NCBI GenBank assembly: GCA_026075535.2
Contig: AP026538.1
Location: 13,772,337-13,836,336 of the forward strand
DNA length: 64,000 nt
Direction of reading: 5' to 3'
Origin: Tricholoma matsutake
Taxonomy: Eukaryota; Basidiomycota; Agaricomycetes; Agaricales; Tricholomataceae
A program made the position numbers and the translations under genes. Below, piece by piece: positions 32,120 to 43,152 of the stretch; position 1 is the first letter of the stretch, and each line of letters starts with the position of its first letter. The notes beneath the pieces were generated by a model. It was not told the origin of the DNA, did no database searches, and worked only from the letters and a program-made list of their open reading frames with translations.

Positions 32120-35100
32120 ATGCCCAACACCTGCTCCTCTGGCACGAAGACCCGTAGCAAGACCAAGAAGGCCAATCCGGCCCCCTCTGGCACCTGTAAG
32201 CATGCCACGTCACAAGTTGACGACGACCGCATGGCCAAGAAACAACACAAAGGAGTGAAGAAGGGGGCAAAGGGAGAGGAGGAGGAGGAAGGAGAGAAAA
32301 AGTGAAGGAAACAGGGGTCCACTAGGTAAGAAACCCCCACTCACCCTCATCTTTGCTAACCACCTTCTCCTGCTGCAGAAAAACCTTGAATGACAAAGCC
32401 GAGGAGGTCGCTGGCGGCAGAGCCCTCTACACTAACAAAGTAAGCAGATATTTCTCTTTTCTCTTTTTACTGACATCTAAAAAAAAGGACCGAGCTTGCT
32501 TTCAAGTGGAGCGGCTAGTGTTTAAAGGTCCGGTTAATGCAACTGAAAAAATGACCACAACCAAACTGAACTGGACTGAATGCAACCGGACCATCGGTTG
32601 TGGTTGCCCACATTTGGGGTTGTTCTGGTTGCCAGTTGCCTCATTTTGAAAATATTTGAAAACCATTAAAAGACCGGTTGCCATCAGTTGCAACCAGTCT
32701 TTCTGCAGTGCATAAAAGATGTGTACATCGCGGTAAAAAACCCACGAGTCAGGTCGCCATGAGGTGCGGGTTCCCTTCCCACGAGGACATACCCCATGAG
32801 TCATGTCACCATGAGGCATGGGTTGCTCATATCCATAATAATTTGCTGAAAAGATATGAAATTATTATGGAAATGAGAAACCCGCACCTCATGGTGACCT
32901 GACTCATGGGTTATATCATCGCAGGAAAGGAACCCGCACCTCATGGCGACATGACTCACGGGTTTTTTCCCGCAATGTACAAAATTATTACAGAAATGAG
33001 AAACCCGCACCTCATGGTGAGACATGACTCGCAGGGTATATCATCATGGGAAAGGAACCCACCCCTCATGGTGACTAAGACCGGTCTTAACCAGTTTTTT
33101 GGGGGCAACCAAACCGATGTGGACCAGTCCTCCTCAGTTCGGTTGCGGTTGCCCCATATCTGGGTTGGTCCGGTTGCGGTTGCGGTTGCCAGTTGCCCCT
33201 CTTGGAGGTCAAAAAACCGGACCAAACTGGACCTTTAAACACTAGGAGCAGCGTCACCGTTGCTCCACCCCCTCATCCACAGGTTCCAACCACCACCACC
33301 CTTCTGCCCCAGCCCGCCTTGAAGGTTCAAGGCCATCTCCAGCGCTCTGAGGCCCAGGACAACAACTCCTCAATGGGTGAGACCAGCAGCAAGGGCGGCA
33401 ACAACAGAGGCGACGACGAGGAAAACGAGGGTGCCAACAACAACACCAACAAGGATGAGGACGAGGATGACAACGAGGACAGCAACAGCAACAGCAACAG
33501 CAACAAGGACGAGCAGGAGGGCAGCGACAACAGCGAAGAGAGCAACAACACCACCAAGAAGGGCCGGGGCAACGAGGGCAACGACACCAAGAAGGACGAG
33601 GATGGCAACAACAAGGATGAACAGACAAAGATGACGAGCAGCAGGGGCCAGGAGGGCAACAAGGGCAACAATGACAACGACAAGCGGACAAAGATGAACA
33701 GCAACAGCAAGACCAATGATGGGAATGAGTGGGCCCACAATGGTGGGACCAGGAGCAGCAGCAGGGACAACACCGGGGACAACATCATGGCCAACACCAA
33801 GACCACCACAAAAGCCACTGCTGACAAGAAGGACAGCAAGGGCAGCACCATGACCACTGCTGCCCCCACCACTGCCATGACTACCACAACCACAACCACC
33901 GCTGCAATGACCACCGCCACAACCACCACAACCATGACTGCCACCAAGAATGGTAAGTTTGATTTGTACTATATAATTTATGTAGACTGTATAATTATTG
34001 TAAATAGATGGTGATGATGAAATGGTAGAAGGAAATGTGAACAACGTGGAAGAATTGAGGAATGATGGTAAGTCTATTTTTATTCATTATCTTTTGTTTA
34101 TTGACTTTGCTTTTTCTATTAACAGATATTCAGATGATGAGGCTGCCTACAAGTCCATCTCTGAACCTCCAGGGAGCTTCCCGAACAACTGGGGGTTTTA
34201 CCCATGGTCTTGCCCTGGGCAACACGTTCAATATTGCCGATGCTCCTGACTATGAAATGGATCTTGATCTCACACTTTCGATTCCTGGCAAGGTCTACAT
34301 TTATGAGTCTGGTTCTGACCTCACCAATTTGGACCCCAACATGGTCAAACCCCAGCGCATTGTCAAGACTGATGTTTCTCGAACAATTGCTCCTGTCCTT
34401 GCCCATGTGGCCCACAAATATTCCCCGATCCACAGTATGTTCCATCAATTTTGGCATTGATAATTTGATAATAATTATTTAGAATCTGGGATGCACATCC
34501 ACACCTACAAACAGAATGAATGGACGATCAAAGGAAAGTACGACACCGCAGTTGATGACAATGAAGAAATCTTGTGGACAAAGATCAATAAGGAGTATGT
34601 GTTACCAATGTTCCTTGTGAGTAATAGACTTGGTTTGAATGACTTTTTATTTATGTTTTGGGATAGGAAAGGGATGAACCTCAGGGAAATATCATTTCCT
34701 CTGCAACAGCTGCCACCATGATCCTCCATCGTCGCTCCACTTCTGCTAGCATCCAATCTGCAGGACATTCTCCATCCCTCAATTCTTCATCATATTCAAC
34801 TGAACTTATGGTTTATTTGGATATTCCATCTCATCTCACTGATCGCAGCCAACACTCTCTCCGCCACTCATATGCCAAGTACAAAGCATTTCTCGCTGCA
34901 GTTCCCATCTTGGACAAGAAGTGGAAGGACCGTGAATTGCCATATGAGCGGAAGCCAACTCAAGAGCAAATTATTGAAATGATGCAGTCCAAAACCTTTT
35001 GGTATGATTACATTTGCAAGTATTTCTCTTGTGTTTCAGCGTATCCAGAGATGGTCTCATGGTTGGAGGATGCTGAAGATGCTCCATCTGATCTTGAGAT

Positions 35101-35323
35101 TTGGAAGGTTGAGAAAGGACAATATGGGTTTGCTGATCTTGATGCATGGTTGAGGAATGATGGAAATGGTTTGATGTTGGATGAATTGAAGAAGGAAAAG
35201 AAAAGTAAGAAGGGGAAGGAGAAAGAAAGGAGTCCAGTGAAGGAAAAGACAGAAAAAAGATCTCATAAGGCTAAGAATAAGGAAAAGGAGAAAGAGAAGA
35301 GTCCTGAGAAAGCTCAAAAGTAA
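32120..35323 (+). pseudogene. KDZ-transposon accessory gene, unknown function
   Basis: Multi-exon gene with canonical junctions. The exons are 32120-32325, 32379-32439, 32488-32517 (MITE) 33243-33952, 34008-34067, 34126-34434, 34483-34616 and 34667-35323. The predicted protein has a basic start, an Asn/Asp/Thr-rich low-complexity middle (33380-33950), then an ordered part with FTHGLALGNTFN, GKVYIYESGSDL and HIHTYKQNEWTIKGKYD. A helical region follows with YLDIPSHLTDRSQHSLRHSY and WYDYICKYFSCVSAYPEMV, and a Lys/Glu tail. One TGA (32303-32305) and the MITE disrupt it. I recall similar unnamed Agaricomycete proteins but know no function; its place inside the transposon ends, in line with the transposase, suggests a transposition or packaging role (inference). 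Confidence 0.65.
32518..33242. mobile_element. 725-bp TA-flanked MITE with internal palindromic repeats
   Basis: Ends GTGTTTAAAGGTCCGGTT and, reversed, GTGTTTAAAGGTCCAGTT; flanked by TA (32516-32517 and 33243-33244), as for Tc1/mariner. Both arms contain a GGTTGYGGTTGCCC..CCAGTTGCC segment in the same direction. The centre (32735-33080) is an array of about six units like ACCCGCACCTCATGGTGAC, in both orientations, able to form large hairpins. No gene. Confidence 0.8.
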
Positions 35324-35404
35324 GCTTGGTAAATAGGGAATGAATTTTGCAATGTTATTCAACTATGGACTTCCAGAAAACTACACTTTCCAATACCACA
35401 TGCC

Positions 35405-37719
35405 ATGTTCAATTTACTTCAAGCATTATCAATCATCTTTTGGGTCATCACGGTGCTTGCTTTTCTGCCATGTGCCAGGGCAGCAGCAGATACAATTCCA
35501 TTTCCAAATATTTCCTTTGATGAATTCAGCAGATTTATCAAGGACAACTTCAACTCTGCAATCTCCCTTGCCTCAGTTCTATGCATGGTCTTCAGCATGA
35601 CTGAGAATCCAGAGTTGCTTGCATTGCATGCAAGGCAACAAAAAGGCAGATTCGATGGAGAAAACAGTGTGGCTGTCACAGCATGGATAAAATGTCTGTC
35701 ATGGTCAATTCAGGACAAGTTGGGCAATGATGGGTCACTATTACTCAAGGAATCCAACTCCACCTCTGTTGATGCCCAGATTACCACACTTGGCATGCAA
35801 CTGGATGCAATGGCCAAATTATTGCAACTACACCCCAGTAACAAACATGGAAAAGTAAAATACAAGCTCAAACCAGTATCCTACAAAGCAATTGAAGGAG
35901 TTCATATTATCTGCCCCAACTCATTCCAATGCACAACACACTCCTGCAATCCTCATTCCTTGCAACAAGTTACAAGACTCCATGGTATTCCATTGGTTAC
36001 ATTGATCAAGGGATTCAACATCTATGAGGATTGCCCAGTACTTGCTGGCAAATGCACACAGTGTGATACAACATATTATGCTGATCACGAACGTGCACCT
36101 ACGGAGGGGAGAGAGAAGAAATATTCTCATGTTTATCTGAACAGTGCCAGATATCTCAAAGTCGGCCAAAATATATGGGTGGACCGGGGATTTTCTCATG
36201 CTGTCATAAGTGGGGTATACCACTTTCATGCATCTGTTGCCTCCTATGCGGAGTATTGGAATGATGGCATCTGGAAACAACTGGGAGATTCAGGGAAATT
36301 GTCATGTCGACAAATATGGCATACCTTTGTCCAGGAGTCTATTCGATCCATCGCAAATTCTTCTGGTGTTGATCTTCAGCTTGAGGATGGGATTGCATTG
36401 GATCAGGTCACAAAACAAGCATTCTCTATCCTGGGTGACAGGGGTATCATCAGAGCTGCAGATAATCATTGCTGCTCTGAATGTACTCAAACATACAAAC
36501 AACAGGCAGATTCATTCTCCCTATTTGATCCTGCTGCCACAGTTGGAATGGATGCAAATGGTTTGGTTCCAGAACTTGAAGTTGATGTGGGAGATATTGA
36601 AGAAACTCCTTTGAATTCTCTTCCCACCCAACTCCCTATTATGACTCAAAGTGATGGCAATGCAGATGTAAGGATGGTGGTGGTTGATGGTATTGTTGTT
36701 GGCCCTAATGTGCATTTATTTTATTTTATTTTATTTTATTCTCTTTTGTTGATGATGGGTAACAACTGTAATAGTTTTGTGCTTTTGATGATTGTGAAAG
36801 GGAACTTGCAAACTCTCGAGGAGGTGTGTTTTGTGAGATACATCAAAACCAACTTGGTGCACAATGTCATATCCATGATTGCACCAATCTGAAGGTAGCT
36901 GGAACCAAAGCCTGCTGAAGCCATCAGGAGCTGTGGAAGAATCATGTTCAGCAACACAAGTGTCAAACATTGCCTGGTGCATGCAGAATTTTCCAGCAGC
37001 CAAATACCCAGCCTTGGTTGCAGGCTCGTCAAGCTTCTACACAATGACATGATGAGCCTGCAGGAGAAGAACCAGAAAGAAAAAACTACTTTTCCCCTTC
37101 TCGATTTTACTGTGTGGAAACAATCTGTGCTCCATGTGGTGTTGTGATTGCATGGGCCAGATTTGCAAAATCGGAGTCACCTACAAACATTCTGGCATTC
37201 TTGGAATCAGTATTTCCTACAGAAGAGTCAAGGCCTGATTACATTTGCATTGACAAAGGATGTGCTGTTCTTCGCACTGCAATTTCAAATGGCAGCTGGG
37301 GCCAGATTTGGCAACATACCACATGGTTTATAGTAGACTCCTATCACTACATCAACCACCGAACTTCTGATTACATGTGCAGAAAATGGTGCAATCCTGC
37401 ACCATTGGATGGGTCTGCTCCAAACTTGGTCATTGTGGAAACAGACCCAGATGGAAACAACTACTACAAACGTGCCTTCAATACACAGGTAAGTAACTAT
37501 CAAAATGATGACTTTGCTGCCGATGAACCAATGATACAGGCATGTGAACAGCTTAATGCATGGCTTGGAGGATTTGAAAATATATTGAAGAGAATGGTTC
37601 CAGGTAATTTTGATTGGTTCCTGCATACAATGTTATTCTACCATACCAGACATGTGATTGACAAACAAAACAGAAAAGATAAGAAGGATCAGGATAGTGA
37701 TTTGGAAAGAGATGATTAG
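35405..37719 (+). pseudogene. KDZ transposase with CxC5/CxC6-type cysteine clusters
   Basis: Moves the surrounding element. Exons 35405-36709, 36775-37488 and 37540-37719; introns 36710-36774 (with a TTTTA pentamer run) and 37489-37539. N-terminal part: SFDEFSRFIKDNF, then CPVLAGKCTQCDTTYYADHE and DNHCCSECTQTYK (cysteine clusters), then CAFDDCERELANSRGGVFCEIH with further Cys/His pairs. C-terminal part: CGVVIAWARF, RPDYICIDKGCAVL, FIVDSYHYINHR and ACEQLNAWLGGFENILKRM. In-frame TGA at 36916-36918 and 37045-37047 are the only breaks seen. The start at 35405 is the first ATG of the frame. It lies 81 bp after the accessory gene. Confidence 0.85.
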
Positions 37720-37810
37720 GAGAAAAAAATGATGAGGAGTGCTTGTACTAATAACTAGTTTGCCTAACTTATGTACCAACAAATATACTTGGTACTTGGT
37801 TCTCTACCCT

Positions 37811-38170
37811 TTACTTCAAAATTTTACCAGGACTCTACCAGGAATACCAGGACTCCACCAGGACTCCACCAGGAATTACCCCTTCACCCCTGGTACTTCA
37901 AAACTTTACCAGGACTCTACTAGGAATACCAGGAATCTACCAGGACTCCACCAGGAATCCTGGTAATTCCTTACTCACTTGATTCTCTACAACTTTGCCA
38001 GGAAGACCAGGAATACCAGGACTCCACCAGGAATCTACCAGGAATCCTGGTAATTCCTTACTCACTTGATTCTTTACAACTTTGCCAGGAAGACCAGGAA
38101 TTCACCAGGAATCCACCAGGAATCTGCCAGGAATCCCACCAGTCCACCAGGACTACCAGGATTCCTCCAT
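37811..38170. repeat. Right subterminal repeat array of the KDZ transposon
   Basis: Dense short units of the type CCAGGACTCCACCAGGAAT and CCAGGAATCCTGGTAATTCC. Two larger near-identical blocks start near 37948 and 38038 with TCCTGGTAATTCCTTACTCA. Similar arrays occur at 31420-31690 and 6290-6640. Transposase binding is a plausible role. Confidence 0.75.
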
Positions 38171-38205
38171 GACTATGTGGGGCAGTGTAAAGTTCAGCTT
38201 CTGTA

Positions 38206-39429
38206 TGCTTTGGAGAGGCACTTCTACAAGAATATTGTCCAGGAGGGTTTCAATTTGTATGGTGTCTGCATCACAAATGCTAACAACACAGCCAATTGTG
38301 CCCTGAAGTGGGCCAGAGTGCACATGCACTCAGTCAAACAGCTCAAACTGGACTTTGGATCGAGCTGCTTTTACAGCATTTTGAATCAGTACATCATTTG
38401 ACTTCTAGAATAACGCAAGTTCTTTTTCGTTTGGTTGAATAGCGACATTGTCCAAATCTGATCATTGAGAAGATCAGATCCAGAATCCATCTTCAGTGTA
38501 ACGTTTGCCCCGATAGATATAATGTCCATTTATCTGTCTAATTTTTCTAGAGCCTTCTGCATCTTTGATACAATTGTAATCAAATAGTGCCAAAGAAGGG
38601 GAGTAGAACTGAGAGAGATTCTCAGGACAAAAACTGCATCTACAACATCATGATCAACATTGATAACGACTCCTAAATGATGGTGATGAAGTCCACCACA
38701 TTGGAGTCGGACCCAGGATCCAGACTCGCAAGATGATAACTCGCGAGGCATCTTGAGGAGGTTCACACAATGTTCAGGTGGTATGAATGTAAGGCAGGAT
38801 TTGTTAGTTCTGATGAAGTAGGAACAGAGTGGGGCAAAGATCCTGCACCCATCGAAGCAGGCCGACAAATCTCAAAATATACTGTGCCAGGCTCAAAGTC
38901 ACAATAAAAAGCAGACACAATCGGAGAGTTGGATGGTATGGCGAAAGCCCTGCTCATGCATTTTTCTAGTATTTCATCTCGGTGATCTGGCTGTGTAGAG
39001 TTGAATGAACATCAAAGGTAGATATACAGCAGGACTTACCTCTACAGATAATCTCCATATCTCTGGATCTTGTAGGGATGGGAGGAGCAGATCGCTGTCA
39101 AATGGCATGTAACAGCGTCGAATCTCTTCTGATGCTAACTGCAGATCTGTGTACATGACTGGCAAATCGCTCTCCGATGGCTAATGCCAGCTGCTCAAAA
39201 CACACAGCTTCTTCTTGCATAGTTGTAGTCAAAACACCATGAAATGGTTGTGCAGGCTGAGAGTTACAAACAGCAGCGGAATCATCTACAATGAAGTCTA
39301 GCACAAAATATCAGTTTTGGGATACAGTGTTCCAATGTGCTTCCCTTACCGGCTTCCCCTTCCCCTTCTGATTCCTCAACATCACTATCGCATTGAGCCT
39401 CTGCCTCCAAGTCCAGAAAAGACAATGCT
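38206..39429 (-). pseudogene. Spt5-like gene, N-terminal half (acidic region, NGN, first KOWs)
   Basis: The acidic start FLDLEAEAQCDSDVEESEGE (39428-39352) is followed by an intron and then DFIVDDSA (39301 on). SLQDPEIWRLSVE near 39060 fits the sequence leading into an NGN domain. 38966-38870 (MSRAFAIPSNS, YCDFEPGTVYFEI) resembles NGN. 38740-38640 (GSWVRLQCGGLHHHHLGVV) is a KOW. 38400-38206 has SGPLQGTIGCVVSICDADTI and runs to the KDZ junction. Several frames are used, so introns and indels are both likely. The true start is not fixed. Confidence 0.68.
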
Positions 39430-39769
39430 AACTTTCATGTTTTGTGTCGAAAATTAAGCAAGCAGTACTGGTTATGGACTTACATACCTTTGAATGTTTA
39501 GTCGAATGTTTCTGCATAAGTGCCTGTGGCCCCACAAGAATTTTTGAAGTTGCAGCACAGATACCAATGGCCTGTATGTCAAAATGATCAGTAGAGGGGA
39601 AAGCTATAACAAAGGTAAACAAACTCAACTTAAGTGCAGCAGGACAGAAGTTGCCGTAGTGCCCAGCTTATGTTGATGCAACATTACTTCTAAGCCTCTT
39701 TCCAACCCTTCCACTTACAATCACCATGTTACACACACACTGTCGCTACCCTCCCCATGCCTCTCTGAT

Positions 39770-40300
39770 TTTTGAATACAAGATGTCAAATATCCTCAAC
39801 AAGCCACTAGAATTGGTGTTTGGTACATTACTGTCCTTCCGGGTGCTTTCAGCACATATTGCTACATTGCGCTCCAGAACAAGGACCTCTCCAGAAATAC
39901 TTCTTGGGCAAGAAAATGGTATTTCCATCTCCTTCTCGCTCCTCACACTACACTAACACCAATGTCTATGCAGCACAGAGCATATGCTGTCACCAACATA
40001 CCCAACCAAGTCCCTGAACTCATCTCATAACAGCAGTGCTGGCTCAATGGCTCCTTCTTTGCCGCTGTCCACAGCAGTCTACTTCTACTACATCTACCAC
40101 TCCGCACTCTGTCTTCCGCAAATTCTGGATCCATGTCAAGATGCTGTACCAGCTGTTCAACCTGATATTCTCCTGGCTCACGCTGGCAAATTACTTTATT
40201 GCTTTTGTTATCCTCTCCACTGTGCTGCAGGATCCCACATTCCACCTTACTGGGATCTCCATCGTTAACTCTGTGCCTCTCTCCTCAGTTGCATAGCTTG
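39770..40300 (+). pseudogene. Chitin synthase fragment
   Basis: Plasma-membrane glycosyltransferase that makes cell-wall chitin; only the end of the catalytic domain and the first membrane segments are present. FEYKMSNILNKPLE at 39770 and GPLQKYFLGKKM (other frame) are followed by an intron at about 39919-39972 (GTATTT..GCAG). Then come AYAVTNIPNQVPE and, where the family has QRRRWLNGSFF, a reading stop-Gln-Gln-Cys-WLNGSFFAA. A membrane-like stretch is FRKFWIHVKMLYQLFNLIFS. The QRRRW Arg residues appear as stop, Gln and Cys, all C-to-T or G-to-A changes at likely CpG. No 5' or 3' remainder of the gene is seen. Confidence 0.78.
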
Positions 40301-40889
40301 ACTTGGTGGAACGCAATGACATGCCTGTTGGGCTCCTGTGATGTTGGCATGTCCCAGAACCAGAGGCTGAAAGACCAAGGCCTGCAGGCAAACATTTTTG
40401 TTCTCACACATATCTTTACTTCTCCTGTTTCCTCATAGCCAATTTTTCATTTCTGTCTTCTTGTCAATAGTCCTCCTCTCCTCGTGCCTCCCTCCTGTGC
40501 CTCCCCCTCCCTTTCATGCCTCTTCCATCCCTTCTGTATCTTTCCCATTCTGTACCTCTCATAAAAATTACTACGCTATCTCTGTTCTCTTGTAAGTTAT
40601 ATTTCATTTTGTTATGATCTAGCAGATCAATGAGTTGTGTAATATATAATCTCAAGATATGATGACATATGTGGCAACTAACACTTTTTAGTTGCCAGAC
40701 ATGATGTCATACTTGTCGAGAACCCAAATAATTCTTACTGGATGAGGTTAGGCACATGTAAATTCACCTCAACTACCCACCTCTACTGGTGTTCAGATGA
40801 AGAGGCTTATTCTCTCTCACTTCAATACTGAGATCACACCATTGGGGGACCAGTGTATATAATAATCGATGTTGTCATCAGGTGAGACA
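40301..40889. other. No gene recognised
   Basis: CT-rich, with only short frames. A near-palindrome reading GTTGCC.ACATGATGTCAT lies around 40665-40715. Confidence 0.35.
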
Positions 40890-42670
40890 TTAGTCTTTAA
40901 TGTCGACCTTCAACTTAACTAGCTTTCAAGCAACAGGCTTCCATGTAGATCTTGCTGACATGCCAGGTAAATTTCCTTTACTTGTCAGGACTTAGCTTAC
41001 AGGAGATATAGTCCCTGTGACTGGGGTGGTAAGTGAGCTGGAAGGGAACTGGTCAGCTGGAACTCATGAACCTTTGGTAGCTTCCGGTCCCACTGCTGTG
41101 AGCTCTCAAGGTTCCCACATAGATCCCACTAATCCCTTGAGTGAGTATCCATTGCTTGATGGTTGCAGTTTGGTTAGGATAGAATACCTGTTTTGTCACA
41201 AAGCTCCTATTTCTAGTTCCTGAAAGGAGACCAATGTCTCACTTAAGTTTCTCCTGCACTCTAACCATCACCCTTCACATTATGTTGCTGTCTCACAAGA
41301 ACATTACCTCAGGTTTACATCCCATCACACTTCCACACTGGAACTCGCACCTCCTGCCACTGTATTCAGTAGACTCTCATCCTCTGATCAGCCAGGGTCA
41401 CGGAAGAGTCATTGTTATGTTGCAAGATACCAGCATAGAAGCCATGGCTAGCAACCTCGATGCTGTATTGGAGATGGAAGTGCCTGCTACCAAGAATGAG
41501 AATGACAAAAAAGGTGAGTGGGTCCTCACACTCCAATCTGGCATGGTTCACTGTATCTGTTTCATTCAGGGTTCTATATTTTGCATCCAAGTGACAAGGA
41601 CTACTTGCTAGTGAGAAACATCAAGGACAATGGAGATCCCTACAAGGACAAGATTAAATTGTGGGCCACAGCCAAGTAAGTCTGCTTCAGATGCCCATTT
41701 GATTCTGTACTCATGGTCGACAAGGAATGAGCATGATGCCAAACTGATTGCCCACTTGGTTGATGTACAAGAAGCCATCCTTGGGTCTCCCAAGGATAAC
41801 CGACCAGAAGTCAAGGTTTGACAAGAAGACTTCCCATTACATAGGGCATCTTGGCTTTGAATGGAGCCCCCACGCCATCCACACATGAAAGGGCAAGCAG
41901 TGCTATGGTCTTGCGATCACATTCCAAGAGCCTAGATCATTGGATGCTCCAAGCGCAGGCTCAAAGTTTGGTACTGGGATAGATGAAGGCATATGTCTGC
42001 AAAAGGATATGTTAGAAGTGTGTTACTGTACTCATTGGTGATGTTGACACTTGCTGACACCCCTATGCTGCTAGCTTGGTGCTGTAGTATCAATGAAAGG
42101 TTTGGAGCAAGGACCAAAAGGTTTGGTTGAAACAATGTGTAAACAGGCTGCCTTTTCCAACATCCCTTGAATTGGCACTGTTGAAAATGTCTGTTACCCC
42201 ACTTTCCAGCTCAACATTGCAGCTGCTGTTTGTGAGCAGCCAAAATCAGGTGTGTTGTTTCCTCTCCAGACTGGCACACCTTTTTACCTCGACTCTTCAG
42301 TTGAAGTGTTCAAACAGTCGCTAGGAAGGGCGGCTGGTTCTCACATAGATGGTAGTGATTCCTCTGCATGTCCAACTGCCATGTTCAACCTGAGCAAACC
42401 TCACCCAGATGTTGAAGAAGAGTTGTTTAGCATATTGGACTGGGGTATAACCTGGGTTCTAGAAGAGTTCTCAACAACCTATTTCTCCTGACTTCACTTT
42501 CATGGTGGTAGCCAGCCCTTTTACCACATGCCTCAAACTGACACCACCTTGATCTACAACTGCCTGACTCTAATAGCATACCCTCCAAATGAGTCATTCA
42601 ATGGCACCAGTTCAATGGTGTTCACATCTTTGCCAGACAGGAAGTTGCTCAAGAGTTACCAAGAGATGTG
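40890..42670 (+). pseudogene. Decayed gene of unknown family, possible HxD..H motif
   Basis: Readable blocks in several frames: LEMEVPATKNENDKKG (41470-41515), DKDYLLVRNIKDNGDPYKDK (41590-41655, after a probable intron), ITFQEPRSLDAPSAGSKFGTG (near 41920), and 42252-42665 with AGSHIDGSDSSACPTAMFN and, after a TGA, LHFHGGSQPFYH. The His-x-Asp followed later by His-Gly-Gly might mark a metal site of a 2-oxoglutarate/iron oxygenase-like fold; this is a guess from two motifs. I recall similar unnamed Agaricomycete proteins. Start and end are not defined. Confidence 0.4.
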
Positions 42671-42849
42671 ATTACCTGTGTTCATGCTGAAGATTACTTT
42701 CTGAGTGTCAAACTAACTAATGATAATAGTATCATGGGCCCATCAGGAAAATGTGGAGATACAGATATAACCAGATGGGAATTGCCGAACCCTCCAAGTT
42801 TGACAGATGTAAATAACAAGTTACCTATTCATAACAATGGATGCAGGAA

Positions 42850-43152
42850 TTGCAGTGTCTTGGAATGTAGTGCACTGGCCAGCCAATTCTTTGATCAATT
42901 TATCTGCAGCTGGAATGCTGACATTACTCTGACCTGAGGCTCACAATACTTGGAAGGAGTTGCAATGCTTTAGAATATGGTGGAAGGGCCAGCCAATTCT
43001 TTTATTAATTTATTTGCAGCTGGAATGCTGACATTACTCTGAACTGAGGCTCAATGCTTGGAAAGAGTTGCAATGCTTTGGAATGTGGTGGAAGGGCCAG
43101 CCAATTCTTTCATTAATTTATTTGCAGCTGGAATGCTCTGAACTGAGGCTTA
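42850..43152. repeat. Three tandem copies of a ~108-bp unit
   Basis: Copies start at about 42850, 42960 and 43068 with TTGCARTGYYTTRGAAT and share GGCCAGCCAATTCTTT and TTTGCAGCTGGAATGCTGAC. The third copy lacks the ACATTACT segment. Confidence 0.85.

Larger units (their letters stand above)
31389..38197 (+). mobile_element. KDZ transposon, complete, with accessory gene and transposase
   Basis: An exact 8-bp target duplication CTTCTGTA (31381-31388 and 38198-38205) flanks ends that share CTTTACACTGCCCCACATA in inverted orientation. 8-bp duplications fit the Zisupton/KDZ group. Both subterminal regions are packed with CCAGGA(A/C)TCC-type units (31420-31690 and 37830-38170). Cargo: accessory gene 32120-35323 and transposase 35405-37719, both on +. 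A TA-flanked MITE (32518-33242) is inserted in the accessory gene. About 6,809 bp. Confidence 0.9.
18258..39429 (-). pseudogene. Spt5-like (NGN/KOW) gene split by three transposons
   Basis: Spt5 is the RNA polymerase II elongation factor with an acidic N-terminus, NGN domain and several KOW motifs. These features are seen in order on - across four separated pieces (38206-39429, 31202-31388, 29103-29230, 18258-19248). The 18.6 kb between them are three elements with their own target duplications. At the KDZ junction the reading continues in frame when element and one duplication are removed (..VPLQSIQK / AFSCGDLVAVVCGEFRGWKG). At the Gypsy junction it also continues in frame (..TKIC / IEEIDFGKC). 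One TGA lies just before this. At the small-element junction the frame does not simply join, so an intron or indel is needed. Probably a dispensable duplicate rather than the essential copy. Confidence 0.75.

Noticed and set aside
33254..34044. Long minus-strand open frames (145-224 codons) rich in Val, Leu or Cys
   Set aside because: They are antisense to the Asn/Asp/Thr low-complexity exon of the KDZ accessory gene and reflect its biased codons.
18258..39429. Working SPT5 gene with giant introns
   Set aside because: The intervening 18.6 kb are transposons bounded by target duplications rather than splice sites, and the pieces contain stops and frame changes.
42850..43152. CRISPR-like array
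   Set aside because: Three copies of a ~108-bp unit without short repeats and unique spacers; a plain tandem repeat in a eukaryotic genome.
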